From Cephalopachus bancanus (taxonomy: Eukaryota > Chordata > Mammalia > Primates > Tarsiidae), in NCBI GenBank assembly GCA_027257055.1, contig JAPVLO010000138.1, positions 7,316,001-7,380,000 of the forward strand: 64,000 nucleotides of DNA, written 5' to 3'. The notes beneath the pieces are model-generated. The model searched no databases. It saw nothing but the letters and a program-made list of their open reading frames with translations, and was not told the origin of the DNA. This document shows positions 34,310 through 47,566 of the stretch, piece by piece. The position numbers were made by a program, and so were the translations under genes. Each line of letters begins with the position of its first letter. Within the stretch, counting starts at the first letter, position 1.

Positions 34310-35890
34310 TTTGTTGACAATGTATTTATTGTGAACAATTATCATTTTGGTTTTCTCAGTGCTTGCTGGATCTATAATTTACTGTCTGCCATTATGTTGG
34401 AAAATTCTTGGTCATTATTACTTTAAATATTTCTTTTGCTCATTTTTTCTTTCTTCTATGTTATTGCAAGCACACATATAATACATCTTTTGAAATAGCT
34501 CCACAGTTCTTTGATGTTGTGATCTTTTTTTTTTTCCTGTATGCATTTCAGTTTGGGACATTTCTACTAACTTATCTTCAAGTTCACTGATTATTTCCTT
34601 TGCCATATCTAGTCTACTGATAAGCAAAGACATTCTTCATTTCTGTCACAGTGATTTTTATTTCTAGTATCTCCTTTGGACACTTTTTTTTAGAGTTTCT
34701 ATCTCTTTGTTTACATTGGCCATCTATTCTTATGTGTTGTCTACACTGTCTTTAGAGTCGTCAACATGGTGTTTTAGTTATTTTTAAAGTCTGAGTCTTG
34801 TTCTACTACTTGCTTTATCAGTTCATACTATTACTTTTATTTTTTTTCCTTTTAGCACACCTTGCAATTTTTTGTTGAAATCAGATATGTTGTACCAGGC
34901 AATAGGAACTGAGGTAAATAGGTATTCAGATTGGTATGAAGATAGATGTCAATCTGGCTAGCACTTGGGCTTTTTTAAAAAATGCTTACTATTGCTGTAG
35001 CACTAGAGGCTTCAAATTTTTCTTAGGTTCTTGTTTTTGTTTTCCCCAATGTTTTGGCTTCCCTAAAAACTCCTCCTAAGAAACAGTCTGTGTCTACCAA
35101 CTTTTTCAGCTGTATCCCCTGTTATTCTGAAGTCTTGTTGTGGTGGGAAGGTATAGAATTTGGTTTTTTTTTCTGATTAAATCTCAGTTTCTTGAGGCCT
35201 CTGTCTCAGGGCTGTGATTTTCACAAGAGTTTTACTACTAGTATAGCTTCCCTCCTTCACTTTTAGATGGTACAGAAAAAATCTAGAGGGTACAAGAAGA
35301 TGAGGCATACCTCTTCCCATCTGGGATAAGGATCTGGTAAAGTCTTAATTTCTAGAGAATAAGCCCTTGTTTATCATACTATGGACTTATTTCATAATAA
35401 CTACTTTTCCTTTACCAGAGCCATGGGGGAATTGTTACAACGATAACCTTATGAGTTTCTAGAAGTAAAATCCATAAAAATGTGAGGCTTTGCTCTCAAG
35501 CTAGTCCATTCACTTTCAGTCTCCAGTAGTTAACCAAAATTACTATTTTGTGACAACACTGGCTTCTGTTACAGGTAACCAGGTATCGGCTGTGACTCTT
35601 TGGATTTGGCTGCCTTTTCAGATTTCGGGGAGTTGGGAAAGGATAGGGGGTATGGAAGGCAAGGTTTGTCCTGAAACCCCAATTCTCTGAGGATTCCAAG
35701 AAAATTCATGGATTTTCCAGTTTTCCAGCTTTCTCTTGTTTAAGAATGGAAATGAAAACATCCAAGCTTTTTTCATATTGATGTGGAAACTAGAAGTAAC
35801 CACAAGTGTCCTTGTCATTTAATTACTGCCTCTCTTTTCCACTTTGTGGGCCAGTCAAGTTGCCACACAAAGTTAACCACTACAACAGTC
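34310..35890 (-). mobile_element. Old L1 (L1M/HAL1-type) 5' half, antisense
   Basis: TCATTATTACTTTAAATATTTCTTTTGC, ACTTATCTTCAAGTTCACTGATTATTTCCTT, TTTCTATCTCTTTGTTTACATT and later CTGTGATTTTCACAAGAGTTTT, GTAACCAGGTATCGGCTGTGACTC follow the antisense of an old L1 ORF1 and its upstream region. Boundaries are approximate. Confidence 0.55.
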
Positions 35891-36488
35891 TTGCTGAAAA
35901 ATTATATTCAGACAAATGCTTAATCACGTGTTTATTATTTTAATTAACTACCATTGCTGAATAGCATTTAGAAGTTATTTCTACATATTTTTTGTATTCT
36001 TATTAGTAATCAACAATGGTCTGGAGGTATTGTATAAATTACTCGGGAAAAATTTTATGCTTTTTAAGCTGGATCTACCAAATATTTGTGATCACTCCTG
36101 CCAGGTGATCATAGACTGCCTATTTACCATATTTTGAAGTATTAATATTCACATACATTAATAAAATGCTTTCACTTAGATCACAATTTACACAAATTGA
36201 GTACATTTCTACTCCTTATTAAAAGTTTTTATGAGTTGAATTAGTTGTCTGGGATTTTTCCACATTTCTGCCCACACTTTATCCTGTTTAACAAATTAGT
36301 AGTAAAAGTGATTATTTAGCCATATTATTATATGAAAAGCATCCAAAGTGCACGGGAATGAAAATTGATTTTGTTGCCATGAAACCTGATTTAGAATCTT
36401 GGCTCAGTCCCTGGCTGTTTAAGTAACCTCAAACAAAATTTGACTACACCTATGAATTTTAATTTTCTGCATTGTTAGAAAGAACGCA
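35891..36488. other. Unassigned intergenic DNA
   Basis: No gene or recognised repeat. Confidence 0.5.
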
Positions 36489-39216
36489 GGTTCAGCAACT
36501 CTAGCCAGAAAATCCAAAATTTTGAAATGCTCCAAAATTCGGCACTTTTTCAGCACTGGCATCACGCCACAAGTGGAAAATTTCACACCTGACCTCATGT
36601 GAAGGACCACAGTCAAGACACAGGCACACAGCACATAGTTTAGTTAGTGTCCGCAAGGCAAAAGGGAACTTTTCAGTCCCCTTTAGCTGTGATACATCTT
36701 TCTCTTGCATGCTCATATTTTTCCATGCAAATATGTCCACAAAGGGTAATACAAACGGCATGTGGGGAGGGTGGGCACACCAATGGCAGGCTTCCCATAA
36801 TTCCTTTCATGGGGCCAAGACTCATGTGCATTACTCATTGGGGTTTTTTGTTTGCTTGTTTTGTTTGCTTGCTTTTTTGCTTATTCTCTACTTTCTGATG
36901 TATAGATATTGTTAAAAATGTTAGAAAGGCCCACAGATACTCCTACGAGCAATAGTGACAAGAAAAAGAAGAAACACTTGTGTTTATATATAACACAGAA
37001 AGTCAAGCTGTTGGGGAAACTGCACAGTGGTGTAAGTGTGAAACATCTTATAGACGAGTATGATGTTGGAATGACCACAGCATATGACCAAAAGAAACAG
37101 AAGGATAAGCTGCTGAAGTTCTGTGCCGAAAGCAATGAAGAGAAGTTTATGAAAAATAGAAAAACACTGCATCAAGCTAAAAACTGAAAAAAAAATCAAT
37201 CATGTATTGAAAGAGCGGAGCCATCAACATCACAGTGCCACTTCGTGGTGTGCTGGTTATTCAACAAACAAAGATCTACTACAATGAACTGAAGGTTGAA
37301 AGGAAGTGAATATTCGACATGCTGGTTGCACACCTTTAAGAAAAACATGACATCAAAATTTTAAAGATTTGTGATGATAAAGTGTCTTCTGATCACAAAG
37401 CAGTGGAGAAATTCTTTGGCAAGTTTGTCAACATCATCACTAAGAGAAATCTAATGCCAGAAAAAGTGTATCATGTCAGTGGAGGAAACATTCCTATTTT
37501 GGTGTTATTGCTCCAGAGAGGCACTGACTATAGCTGATGAGACAATCCCTACAGGAATTGAGGAAGCCAAGGACAGAATAGCTGTGCTGGAATGCGCTCA
37601 TGCAACAGGTACACATACGCGTTAGCTTGCTATGATAGGCAAAAACTTCCGCCCTCACTGTTTTCAATAAGTTAATTTCCTACCAGATCATTATTATACT
37701 AACAAAAAGGCATGAATCACCAAGGATGTCATTCTGGTTGGTTTCATAAGCATTTTGCCCCAGAAGTTGACTGGATGGTGCCAGCAAGGTTATGCTATTT
37801 CCTGACAACTGTTCTGCTCATCCTGAAATTCTCATCAAAAGCCATGTTTATGCCAGGTGATCTCCCCCGAATGTGACTTCATTAATTCAGCCCTGTGACC
37901 AGGGTATCTTTAGGTCAATGAAAAGTAGACATAAAAATACTTTTTTGAACATCTAGCTAGCAGCAGTGAACACAGGCATGAGCGTGGGAGACTTTCATAA
38001 AGTGTTTAGCATAAACCTTATTCAGTGTCCCCAAGGCAAAAGGGACCTTCCCAGTCCCCTTCAGCTGTGATAGGCTGTTGACAACACTTAGAACTCAATG
38101 ACTTAAGACACAATTGTGCATGTCTGGCAAAATCTTTGTCCTGAGACTATGTTCAGTAACAAAGATGAACAAGGCGATGACTTGAAGGATCCCATATGTC
38201 AAGTGAGAAAAAAAGGTCTGACTTTCTTACATATGCAAAAATGTACCTTCAGAGTCTGTCAGTAAGGTGGAAGAAGTAGATATCTAAGAATTTTTTACAT
38301 TGATAATGAGGCTCCAGTTGTTCATTCAATTGCCAATGATGAAATAGCAGAAATGGTTCTGAATCCAGGTGATCACAATAATAACAACGATGAAGATAAC
38401 TTTGTTAACACTGCAAGAAAAGTGCCTACAGATGACACGGCAAAAAGGTGTGGTGGGCTTCTGGAAGGACTACAGCTGGACATAATACAAAATCATGTCA
38501 GTTTATAAAATCAAAAAGAGACTTCTAAGGCAAGAATTGTTGTCAATGAGGTAGATGACTCTGGAGAAAACATTGTAAAAAGCAGTCTAGTAGGATGCTT
38601 CTTATCCCGGGAACACACTTACTGGTCTCTGAGTGCTTCTGGTGTTTTTTCTCACCTGAAAGATTTTAAATACAATGTATAGTATTTTAATCAAAACGCA
38701 ACACTGTAGGTAGAGACTGAAAGCCTGCTGTTGTTTGTTGTTCTTTTTGTTGAACAGCTGACATAGGTATTCTGGTGATTTATAGTAATGCTCAGTTATC
38801 CAGAACACATTATTTTTTCACTGTATTATTTTGTGTAATTTTAAACAAGTATTTACATGTGCATAGTATAAGATAAGGATTGCTTACCAATAGCATGTAA
38901 ATTGAGAGTCAAAAATGAAGGTGATGCCAAACAACTCGACTGTCCACATGAATGCCTCAGATGGTGACACCTTTGCTTTCTGATGGTTAAATATATACAA
39001 ACTTTGTTGTGTGCACAACATTATTAAATATCTTGTATACTTAACTTAAGGCTATGTGTATATGGTGCATATGGAACATCAACGAATTTTGTGTTTGCAC
39101 TTGGATCTCATTCCCAAGATATCTCATTATGGATATGCAAATATTTCAAGATACAGAAAAATATCAAATCCACAACACTTGTGGTCCCAAGCATTTCAGA
39201 TAAGAGATACTAAACT
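36489..39216 (+). mobile_element. Tigger7-like pogo-superfamily transposon
   Basis: The left end (CAGGTTCAGCAACTCTAGCC, AAAATCCAAAATTTTGAAATGCTCC, GGAAAATTTCACACCTGACC) and right end (GGTCCCAAGCATTTCAGATAAGAGATACT, with CCCAAGATATCTCATTATGGATATGCAAATA before it) are the inverted halves of the MER44/Tigger7 termini. Between them lies a decayed transposase. The element is about 2.7 kb, near the size expected for an autonomous Tigger copy, but it is ancient and immobile. A 48-bp internal repeat is described separately. Confidence 0.85.
36918..38580 (+). pseudogene. Tigger transposase, decayed
   Basis: Pogo/Tigger transposases cut and paste their own DNA using an N-terminal helix-turn-helix/CENP-B-type DNA-binding region and a DDE catalytic domain. 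The frame at 36909-37187 keeps the N-terminal helix-turn-helix (ITQKVKLLGKLHSGVSVKHL, YDVGMTTAYDQKKQKDKLLKF). Downstream, pieces recur in shifting frames: ILKICDDKVSSDH, WFHKHFAPE, SVSKVEEVDI, VYKIKKRLLRQ. Stops and frameshifts are numerous. The same fold gave rise to host genes such as JRK/TIGD and CENP-B, but nothing suggests domestication here. Confidence 0.82.
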
Positions 39217-39239
39217 TTTGACATTGTTTTCCTGGTGTT

Positions 39240-39290
39240 GGTTGTGAGTAAAGTGTCTAGTACATGGTAGGTGCTCAATGAATTTTAGTA
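39240..39290 (+). mobile_element. L2 3' tip
   Basis: AAGTGTCTAGTACATGGTAGG and TGCTCAATGAATTTTAG match the end of L2 (GTGCCTGGCACATAGTAGG, TGCTCAATAAAT). Confidence 0.6.
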
Positions 39291-40669
39291 CCCATGCCTT
39301 CTTTCTTCTTGATGACAACATATGTTGCTTATTTATATTTTGGCCACTTGTGCTTGAGAAGCATAGTTTTCTATTGTAGGAAGAAAATTCTACTCTGTCT
39401 TGGCTTTGCAGAGGTTGGTTTGAATTCCATAAGACTAACTTTAGTTTGGTATTTGTTTTCATTTAGTTAAGTTTCATTTCATTAAGTAAATTAAATTTAA
39501 TTTTATTAGAGGGTTTATTGTTATAATTGAATACCAGTTCAAAAGATAAAATAACAGAAATACATACAAAACTCAACAGATTAAACAAAATTCTAATTCA
39601 ATTTACTCTGAGAAACAAAAATGTTACCTCAGAACTATAGAAAAGTGTTCTGTGAAGGAAATAAGGTTAGTTGTTGAGCTTAGAACCAATGCAAAAAGGC
39701 AGATTGTTTACCTCTCTGCCTCTATGTCAACTACAAGTTTGAACTAATTTTCTCAGTTCCTAGAGCAGAGTTTGGGAAATATTTGTATGCTTCTCTTTTT
39801 CTTGACTCTATGCATACTAGCTGCATTTAGACAACTTATTTTATCTTTCAAATAGTGTTCAATAAAGTTTAAAAGACTATCGCTTTTAAGTTTATCATAA
39901 TACTGAAGAAATATCTAAGCTAAGACATTGCATATTATCACTATAGGGTCAGATATATGTACGTGTAAGCAATTTCATTTATCAAATGCTGTTCAGCATA
40001 ATTACCCAATCAATGAAAATCCAAACTCTGAAATCTGTAAGTAAACCATGGTCATCCTATGCTTCATTTGATTATGGATACTTATGTAAACTACAATGAT
40101 TAATTTAAGAAACTGGCTGCTGTGAAGCATGGTGGTGCAAATAATTTAGGTAATGAACATTGACTTTTGATTATTGAAAAGTTGTTTTTAGGATTCAAAT
40201 ATATTATATGTTAATTCATGTTAAGCATTGCTTCTGTGTAACCATTTCAACTGTATTGATTTGGTCCTTTGTTCTTGTTCCTTCTATGTGTTCACTCTCT
40301 GATTCCATCCAATCAATAGCCTTGTAGTGATTTCTTATCATCCTCTTCTCTCCAGCATCACATTCCTGCTTTAATTCACCTTTACTCTGACTCTTCATAA
40401 GGACGATGTTAATATCATCTTAATTAATTCATTTTTCTTATTTTTTAGTAATTTGTTGACATAATATTAGCGTTGTCATTATGAAATTCAAAAACTTCCA
40501 TCCTTCATTTTAAACTATTGTTTGACTGATTTGCTGTTCCAAGAAAGGACCGTGCATTTCCAGAATTGCATGCCATTCTTCTGCCTAGTGTTTTCTCATA
40601 TTAATCTTAAATAATTTAAGGTCCATTCAAATTGTCACTTCCACATACTAACTTTCTCAGATTCCCAGG
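39291..40669. other. Unassigned AT-rich DNA
   Basis: No gene or recognised repeat. Confidence 0.5.
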
Positions 40670-40998
40670 CAGAATTTTTTTTTATTTATTTATTTATTTA
40701 TTTATTTTTGAGTTGAAGTCTCACTCTATAGCCCAGACTGGAGTGCAGGGGCTACTCCCAGCCACCACCGCAGCCTCGACCAGGGGTCTCCGGCGATCCT
40801 TCCGCCTCAGCCTTCCAAGTAGCTGGAACTATAGGTGCGCGCTACCACTCCCGGCTAATTTTTTGATTTATTGTAGAGATGAGTTCTCGCCAAATTGCCC
40901 AGGCGGGTCTCAAACCCGCGGGTTCAGGCAATTCACTCACCTCGGCCTCCCAAAGTGCGGGATTACAGGCCGAGCCACTGAACCTGGCCAGAATTTTT
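40670..40998 (-). mobile_element. Alu, tarsier-type
   Basis: Dimer at 40680-40988 with an (ATTT)n tail on the + strand; flanked by CAGAATTTTT (40670-40679, 40989-40998). It has an extra CCACCACC in the right arm. Confidence 0.92.
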
Positions 40999-43583
40999 GT
41001 TTTAATCCATTGCCATATAATATAGAAATTTGACTGACCTTTGTCAATTTACTTAAATCCTTGGCTTGAGCTCATCTTCCTGAAAGAATGTATGTAATAT
41101 ATGTAAATATCCTAGTGTCTGAAACCTAGGAAGAATGATGTACTATAAACTACTACTATTATTATTATTATCCTAGAAAAGTTTATGTCTTTCCTTTCCA
41201 CTGAAGTGTAACGGTCAAGAAAACGTTGTTAAGTCGTTCTTTTCATCTGTATAACCAGTTACAATGATTGAATTCACTAGGTGTCTATAAATATATGACA
41301 GTAAAGAAAAAAATAATGGACTGACATCTACTAAGAAGAGGTTACACAGGGGTAAACTTGTTACAATCTGGAGTTTAACCCTGAATTTGAGACTATAATC
41401 AGTGAATCAGTGTGTGTGAGTGGTGACGGGAGCACTGTGAATTTCTTTCTTTCAATATTTTTTTCTACTAACAGAAGTCAAAAATCTATCTTGGATGTGA
41501 TTGTCATTTACTTTTAACATGGTCAACCATTTTACATAAATTATTTTGGATATAGAAAATATTACGCATAATATTTAGGATATACTCTCAGATTTTTTAC
41601 TTTGGTCCATGGCCTTTCTAGCTATGACTACCTAGAAATTCTCAGTCTGAATGCCTGACTTATATCTCCCCTCAGATCATGTGAAGAAACTATTTTCAAT
41701 TACCAAAATCATAAGGACCCAGCATAACCCTTCTTTATGTACTATAGAAATATTTTCTAGTAGTGGTGAATAAAATGTGTAGAGAGTTAACTGACCTTGA
41801 ATTTAATTGGTTGGTCAAGTGTTACAGACTCTACTTTGACTATCTTTTGAGTATGCCATGAATACAATTGCTTGAATTCCCATTAAGTACTGTACAGGCC
41901 AGCTATCACCAACAGAATGACTCTTCCTAAGGAAGTAAGCACTTGAGTTCTCGTTTGTGCAGTTCAATGCCAAGTTTATGTTCAACACCTGCCATAATTG
42001 TAGTGTTGCTGATGTAGCGTTACTGAGATAGATTAGAATATATTAGAATTATAGTTGGCTAACTCTCTCAGGTTTCCTTCTCACTGGGCAAAAAGAATTC
42101 TCAGTCTCTGAACAGAAAGAACATGGGACAAGTATAGACCATCAATAATAATATATTCATATCAAGCAACTGTTCTATTCAGGCTGTTCTGTAATGGAGC
42201 AAAATGATTACAGTGCAGAGGAAATCCATGTCACTAGAGTAACAGGGACTTAATCAGCAGTTAGTAACTCAGTTAAGAGAGGCCTATATGTAGCAGTAAC
42301 TTCAGCATAATTTTTTTAAAAACCCACAGATTTTGAGAACAGATAAAAGGAAAACTAGGGAAGAAAGTAACTGAGGTAATATGTGTGACTACAATTTTCT
42401 CACAAAAACACAAGATACTGTAGGCACATTTAAAGCAAGGCAAATAAATAATTGCATCACAACTAGGCAGCACAGAAAATTAAAGAAACAGAAACAAAGA
42501 ACAAGTGTCCTGAACAAAGTACTTTTTAAAAAATGAAATAACAATAATTATAATTGTAATATAACAATGATATGACCTGAATTTCCTATATAGGCTGCAC
42601 TATAGCCAACGCAAAACAGAACATTCCGAAGACAATCAGAATGCCACCAATCAACCATTTTAAATAGATCTTATAGCACAGGCCTTGAATAGACTTTATT
42701 TTCCTGGGTGGCTTTGGGGCTGGGCTTGCATTTGATTATAAAAATATCTTTAAAGGCCAAAGACTTCATTGTTACTACTTTATCATCATTATCATTGGCC
42801 AAGCACCAGTGACTTCCCATCTTTCTTCCACAGCCTTTTCTAGTACTCCAGCTAAAGTATTCAACTTTTCTGAAACTTCACGCTATCTCATCTGAACAAA
42901 TCATGTTTCTTTCTGTTCTCTCATTTCAAAGGCAAGAAGAAATGATGAGAAGGTCACAGATTTTATAACAATAGAGAGGTGGCTTTAAATTCTTAACCAC
43001 TTACTGAGATTAATTTCTTATTATCATTCTATGATATTCTGTTTTTTGGTTTTGATACAATAAATTCCCTCATAGCCACCTTCACCCAGTGTATCAAAAA
43101 TATAAGAAATTCTTTTGTGTGTTCAAATTGCATAAAATTCAGGCTTCTTTCTCTCTTCAGGGTATTACTCTTTATTTGGCAAAAATCATCCAGGTGTTCA
43201 TCCAAATAAAAAATGCCATTTGAGCTAGAATTAAAAAGGGGGGGAGGCACACTCCTGAAAATTTGCAAGATCGTAACTACAACTGGAAGTCGGTAGCCCA
43301 GAATAACCAGCTGTTTTGCTGGTATAGTCACAAAGTTGGAAGGATCCCAAATGTTTGCTATCTAGAGACACTCCTCTCAATTGTTGTCATTGACATAACT
43401 CTGGTGGGGCAGGGGTCGCCCTAGATGTCTCTGCCTAAGGGCCGGCACTGATTGCTGCTTCTGTCACATACGAGTTGGCACTTAGCTCTGCCCCTTTGAG
43501 ATTGGTTGAGTCCTCAACTAGAAATACATTCCTTATGCGGCTATAGCTGTTGCAAAAGGCAGGAATGCTAAAAATGGGATATT
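40999..43583. other. Unassigned intergenic DNA
   Basis: No gene or confident repeat. (TAT)n at about 41152-41172 is a short microsatellite. Open frames at 42273-42473 and 43029-43331 show no family motifs. Confidence 0.5.
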
Positions 43584-43925
43584 TGGATGAGAATTTTCTT
43601 TTTCTTTTTCTTTTTCTTTTTTTTTTTTTTTGAGTTGGAGTCTCACTCTGTCACCCAGACTGGAGTACAGTGGCCGCTCCCGGCCACCGCTGCCTCGACC
43701 TGCTGGGCTCCGGCCATCCTTCCACCTCAACCTTCCAGGTAGCTGGAACTACAGGCGCGCGCTACCATGCCCGGTTAATTTTTTTAAACTATTGTAGAGA
43801 TGAGGTCTCGCCAAGTTGCCCAGGTGGGTCTCGAACCCACGGGCTCAGGCAGTCCACTCACCTCAGCCTCCCAAAGGCGCGGGATTATAGGCTGAGTCAC
43901 CGAGCCCGGCTGGATGAGAGTTTTC
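43584..43925 (-). mobile_element. Alu, tarsier-type, with 15-bp TSD
   Basis: Dimer at 43599-43910 with (TTTTTC)n tail, flanked by TGGATGAGARTTTTC (43584-43598, 43911-43925, one mismatch). Confidence 0.95.
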
Positions 43926-44240
43926 ATTCCACACTGATGGCTTTGCACAATGAACAAATTGGCTTCACTGTGATCATTTTTCTGTACTGACTCATTACAG
44001 TTCAACATAAACAGAGTGTCCAACAGCAAAATTTACTTAGACTTAGCGTTTTAATCATTCATCCTCACTCATTCAGTTATTTCCTGAAAGCACATTCCTA
44101 AACAGAGAAGAGGCTAGTCAGGCAAAACTTGGTGGTCTGCTTCATTCCTGCAGTGAATTTGTCCAACGGTCATTTGATTTCACATATATTTTTTCCCTCT
44201 ACTGCCTTTGGCTGAAGTGAAAGATTTCTATAACTATAAT

Positions 44241-44536
44241 TTTTTTTTTTTTTTTTTAGTGTGAGTCTCACTATGTTGCCCAGGCTGGAGTGCAGTGGCA
44301 CGCTTACGGCCACCACAGCCTCAAGCCGCTGGGCTCAGGTGATCCCTCCTCTTTGGCCTTCCAAGTAGCTGGAACCACAGGAATGAGCCACCACACCCAG
44401 CTAATTTTCTGATTTATTGTAGAGACAAGGTCTCGCCATGTTTGCTCAGGTTGGTCTCGAACCCCTGAGCTCAGGCAATCCTCTCGTCTCCGCTTCCCAA
44501 AGTACTGGGTTACAGGCTTGAGCCACTGTGCCAGCC
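44241..44536 (-). mobile_element. Older AluJ-like element
   Basis: Lacks the tarsier-type B-box stem; reads GTGAGTCTCACTATGTTGCCCAGGCTGG and TCGAACCCCTGAGCTCAGG. Compared with human AluJ it is moderately diverged. Confidence 0.85.
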
Positions 44537-44640
44537 ACTGTAAATTTCAGGAAGTGGTGATAATATACTAAGACCATTCCTGCTCATAGATTGTTTGCAG
44601 GCCTTATGGAATTTTGATTCTTTTTGCTCCAGAATGTTTA

Positions 44641-44977
44641 AAAATTCACCCTCTTTTTTTTATTATTTTTTTATTTTTGAGATGGAGTCTCACTCCATCG
44701 CCCAGGCTGGAGTGCAGTGGCACACTCACTCCTGGCCATCCCTGCGTCGACCTGCTGGGCTCCGTGATCCTTCCGCCTAAGCTTTCCAAGTGGCTGGAAC
44801 TACAGGCACGTGCTACCACCCCCGATTACTTTTTTTTTTTTTTTTAATGTAGAGACAGGTCTGCCAAGCTACCCAAACTGGTCTTGAACCCGTGAACTCA
44901 GGGAATCCATTTGCCTCGGCCTCCCAAAGTCCTGGGATTACAGGCTGAGCCACCGAGCCTGGCCAAAATTCACCTTC
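44641..44977 (-). mobile_element. Alu, intermediate type, with 13-bp TSD
   Basis: Element at 44654-44964 flanked by AAAATTCACCYTC (44641-44653, 44965-44977, one mismatch). It keeps AluJ-like GAGATGGAGTCTCACTCCATCGCCCAGGCTGGAG in the right arm but already shows GGCTGAGCCACCGAGCCTGG, the contracted A-box region of the younger family. Confidence 0.9.
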
Positions 44978-47498
44978 TTAAATTTCTTCCAAATGTCTGC
45001 TTCATCAACAATCTTTATAATTATCACCATCAGAATCTGCTCCATCGTCTTCATCGATAGCAGCCACAGTCGAAGTTCTCAATTGTCTCGGCAACAGGGA
45101 TTTAAAGTAGATATGTTTATGATCACTTTGAACCCTGTCTACATGTTTTATTCAAGACTTTATTATGCTCAACAAAGAATGGACTTTCTAAGGTCAAACT
45201 TAGTATTTTCTAATTAGCAAATATTTTAAAGAATAAAAATGAAGTAAATAGTAGTAAATTCATGAAATATAAATTTTCATTTTTTACATGCCTTAATTTG
45301 CCATTTACTTTTAACTCGTGCTTTCAGTATTACTCCCTTTCAATTATTTTATTTATATAGTGGTTTATTCTTTATAGTCATAATTCTGTAACTTACATGA
45401 TGACACAACGATATTAGGCCAATAAACAAGATAAAAAGCCTTTTATTCTCATGTAGTAGAATACCATACAGATCTCCTATGTTTTAAGACAACCAACTTC
45501 TAGTATGTATAAAAGAAAAAAAGTGTATAAAGTTCCCATGCATTTTAGAAATTATTTTGATAATATTTCAAGATTTTATAATGCTTTTCTTTGTTGATAT
45601 TGTGCAGTTTCTAAAACAAAATGGTTGTCCCTCAAACATGTGATCAGTGACTAATATTTCAGTTGATCTATGGTTATAGTCACCAAAATTCCTTTAAAGA
45701 ACAAAGAATAAATGTTTGGGGTTTCAGGCTTTTATTTTCTCTTTACCTAAAGTGGTTTTGGAATATCAAGTACTTTAAAAGTAGACTAAAATATCCTTTT
45801 AGAAATAAATCTTATAGTAAGTTGTTCTTCCTTCTTATGGTATAATGTGTATTAAAAAGCACTATCAATTGTCATTTTATAACACAAAACTATAGAATAT
45901 TTTAGTTAGGCCATCTCTAGATGCTAATATGCAGGAAATTAAGATAGTTTTCCCTCCACAAATATTTTAGTGCATTTCTAATATTTTAAAATGTATAGTC
46001 TTGCTATAAATACGCCTTGTACATACCACAAAATTAGCTATTTTATTGATCTTTGGAAAGATTTATCTTATTGTGTGGGAGAGAGCTCTGTTTTCAAGTG
46101 AGACCTTCCATTTTAGAGATAACACATATGAAATTTGGGGGAAAAAACTCAATACACTCTATTGTGCCTGTGTACATGTTTATAAATCAAAGAAAATGCA
46201 TTCTGTAATGAGCTAATATGTACTCCAGGTACTATGAGGAAAATGAAAATTTGTGTTATCTCCTTATCAATGGATAATTTACATAATTCATTCTGAACAC
46301 ACAGAAATGTTTTAGTCCCATAAGCAGTGTCAGTTTCACGGTCAACTGACTTAAAAATATATTTGTTTTATTTTAGTTTTAAAATTACATTTAGGGTACT
46401 GGCACCCTCTTTCATAAGCCCAATCATACACAATAAAAAGAAAAAATAACCAAGTAAGCTCCTCACGAAAGTACTTAAATTTTGACACATAAAGTTTTTT
46501 TAGACTACAGGTCTTTGAGAATATGATTAAAAATCTATGAATATCTCACCCTAAAAAATGCACTTACTTTCACACGTGTAACATTCAATGTGTAGTTCTG
46601 TTCAGTGCATTATACATAGTGTTCATTTACTCAGGTAGAACATTTATAATATTTTTAAAATATGCTTTTCTCACAGTAATTTTATTATGTAAAAAGTGGT
46701 CAACCACTTGAAAATGAATTGAAAAGAATGCAAGGTTGGGCCAAAAAACCCTAGCTTTTTTATTTCTCAAATGTGAATTCAGCTTAAAGACTACTTTTAT
46801 TTGGGTATAAATCGCAAACTAGAATGTTAAGGGAGCTCTTTGACATGTAAATATGTGTAGGAAATTTCACATCTAATGGATTTTTAATATTTTTTGACAA
46901 TACTGTATATTCACATTAATAGTTTAAGTTCAATCAGAGTTTCCAAATTGCCATATGACACGTCACAGGATTGGCCTATAATAAGAAAAACAAGATTTTT
47001 CAAAGCTGAGTTAAATTTATATTATTTCACTTCCATTTTGCTTGTGTGGATGAAATCATTTTTAGGAAGATATACATTGTTGACCCTATGCCAGTAAGAA
47101 GAGGATTTTTAAATAACATTCAAATAAGACCCTGAGAAGAAACATAACCCTCCATGAGTTTCTCATTGCTTCATTGGAGGAGCAGAGTGGATACATTAAC
47201 AAGAATTTCTAACTCCAGACACCTTGCTAAGGAAGTTTTTCTTCTGTCCTTATATCTACATCCAGACTCTTTTGCAACAATATTGAATTGGCTAAATAAT
47301 ATATAGCTTTTTCAATCATATCTTAAATCATGATTACAGACCTTTATGTCAAAGATGTGTCTCCTTTATGTCTAAGAATATCTAAAAATTAAAGTTATAA
47401 ATATCCTGGTTTCCAACTTATCTGAGGTTCTTTGGTTGTTCGAAAACAAAAATTCTTTATAGTATAATCAAGGAAATAAAGACCAAACATCTAAAAAT

Positions 47499-47500
<2 letters not shown>
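44978..47500. other. Unassigned AT-rich DNA
   Basis: No recognised transposon or gene; a relatively repeat-poor stretch. Confidence 0.5.
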
Positions 47501-47539
<39 letters not shown>

Positions 47540-47566
47540 ATACATACATACACACACACATATATG
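47501..47566. repeat. (TG)n-(TACA)n-(CA)n-(TA)n microsatellite
   Basis: About 18 TG units run directly into TACATACATACATA, then CACACACACA, then TATATA. Because CA is the complement of TG, the tract is self-complementary across its centre. Confidence 0.95.

Noticed and set aside
42580..42960. Minus-strand reading with a ~20-residue hydrophobic stretch, possibly a processed pseudogene
   Set aside because: Too short, frames broken, no A tail or target duplication, and I recognise no parent gene.
44985..45110. CpG-containing, acidic-reading segment on the minus strand
   Set aside because: About 30 codons only, interrupted, without splice context or homology I can name.
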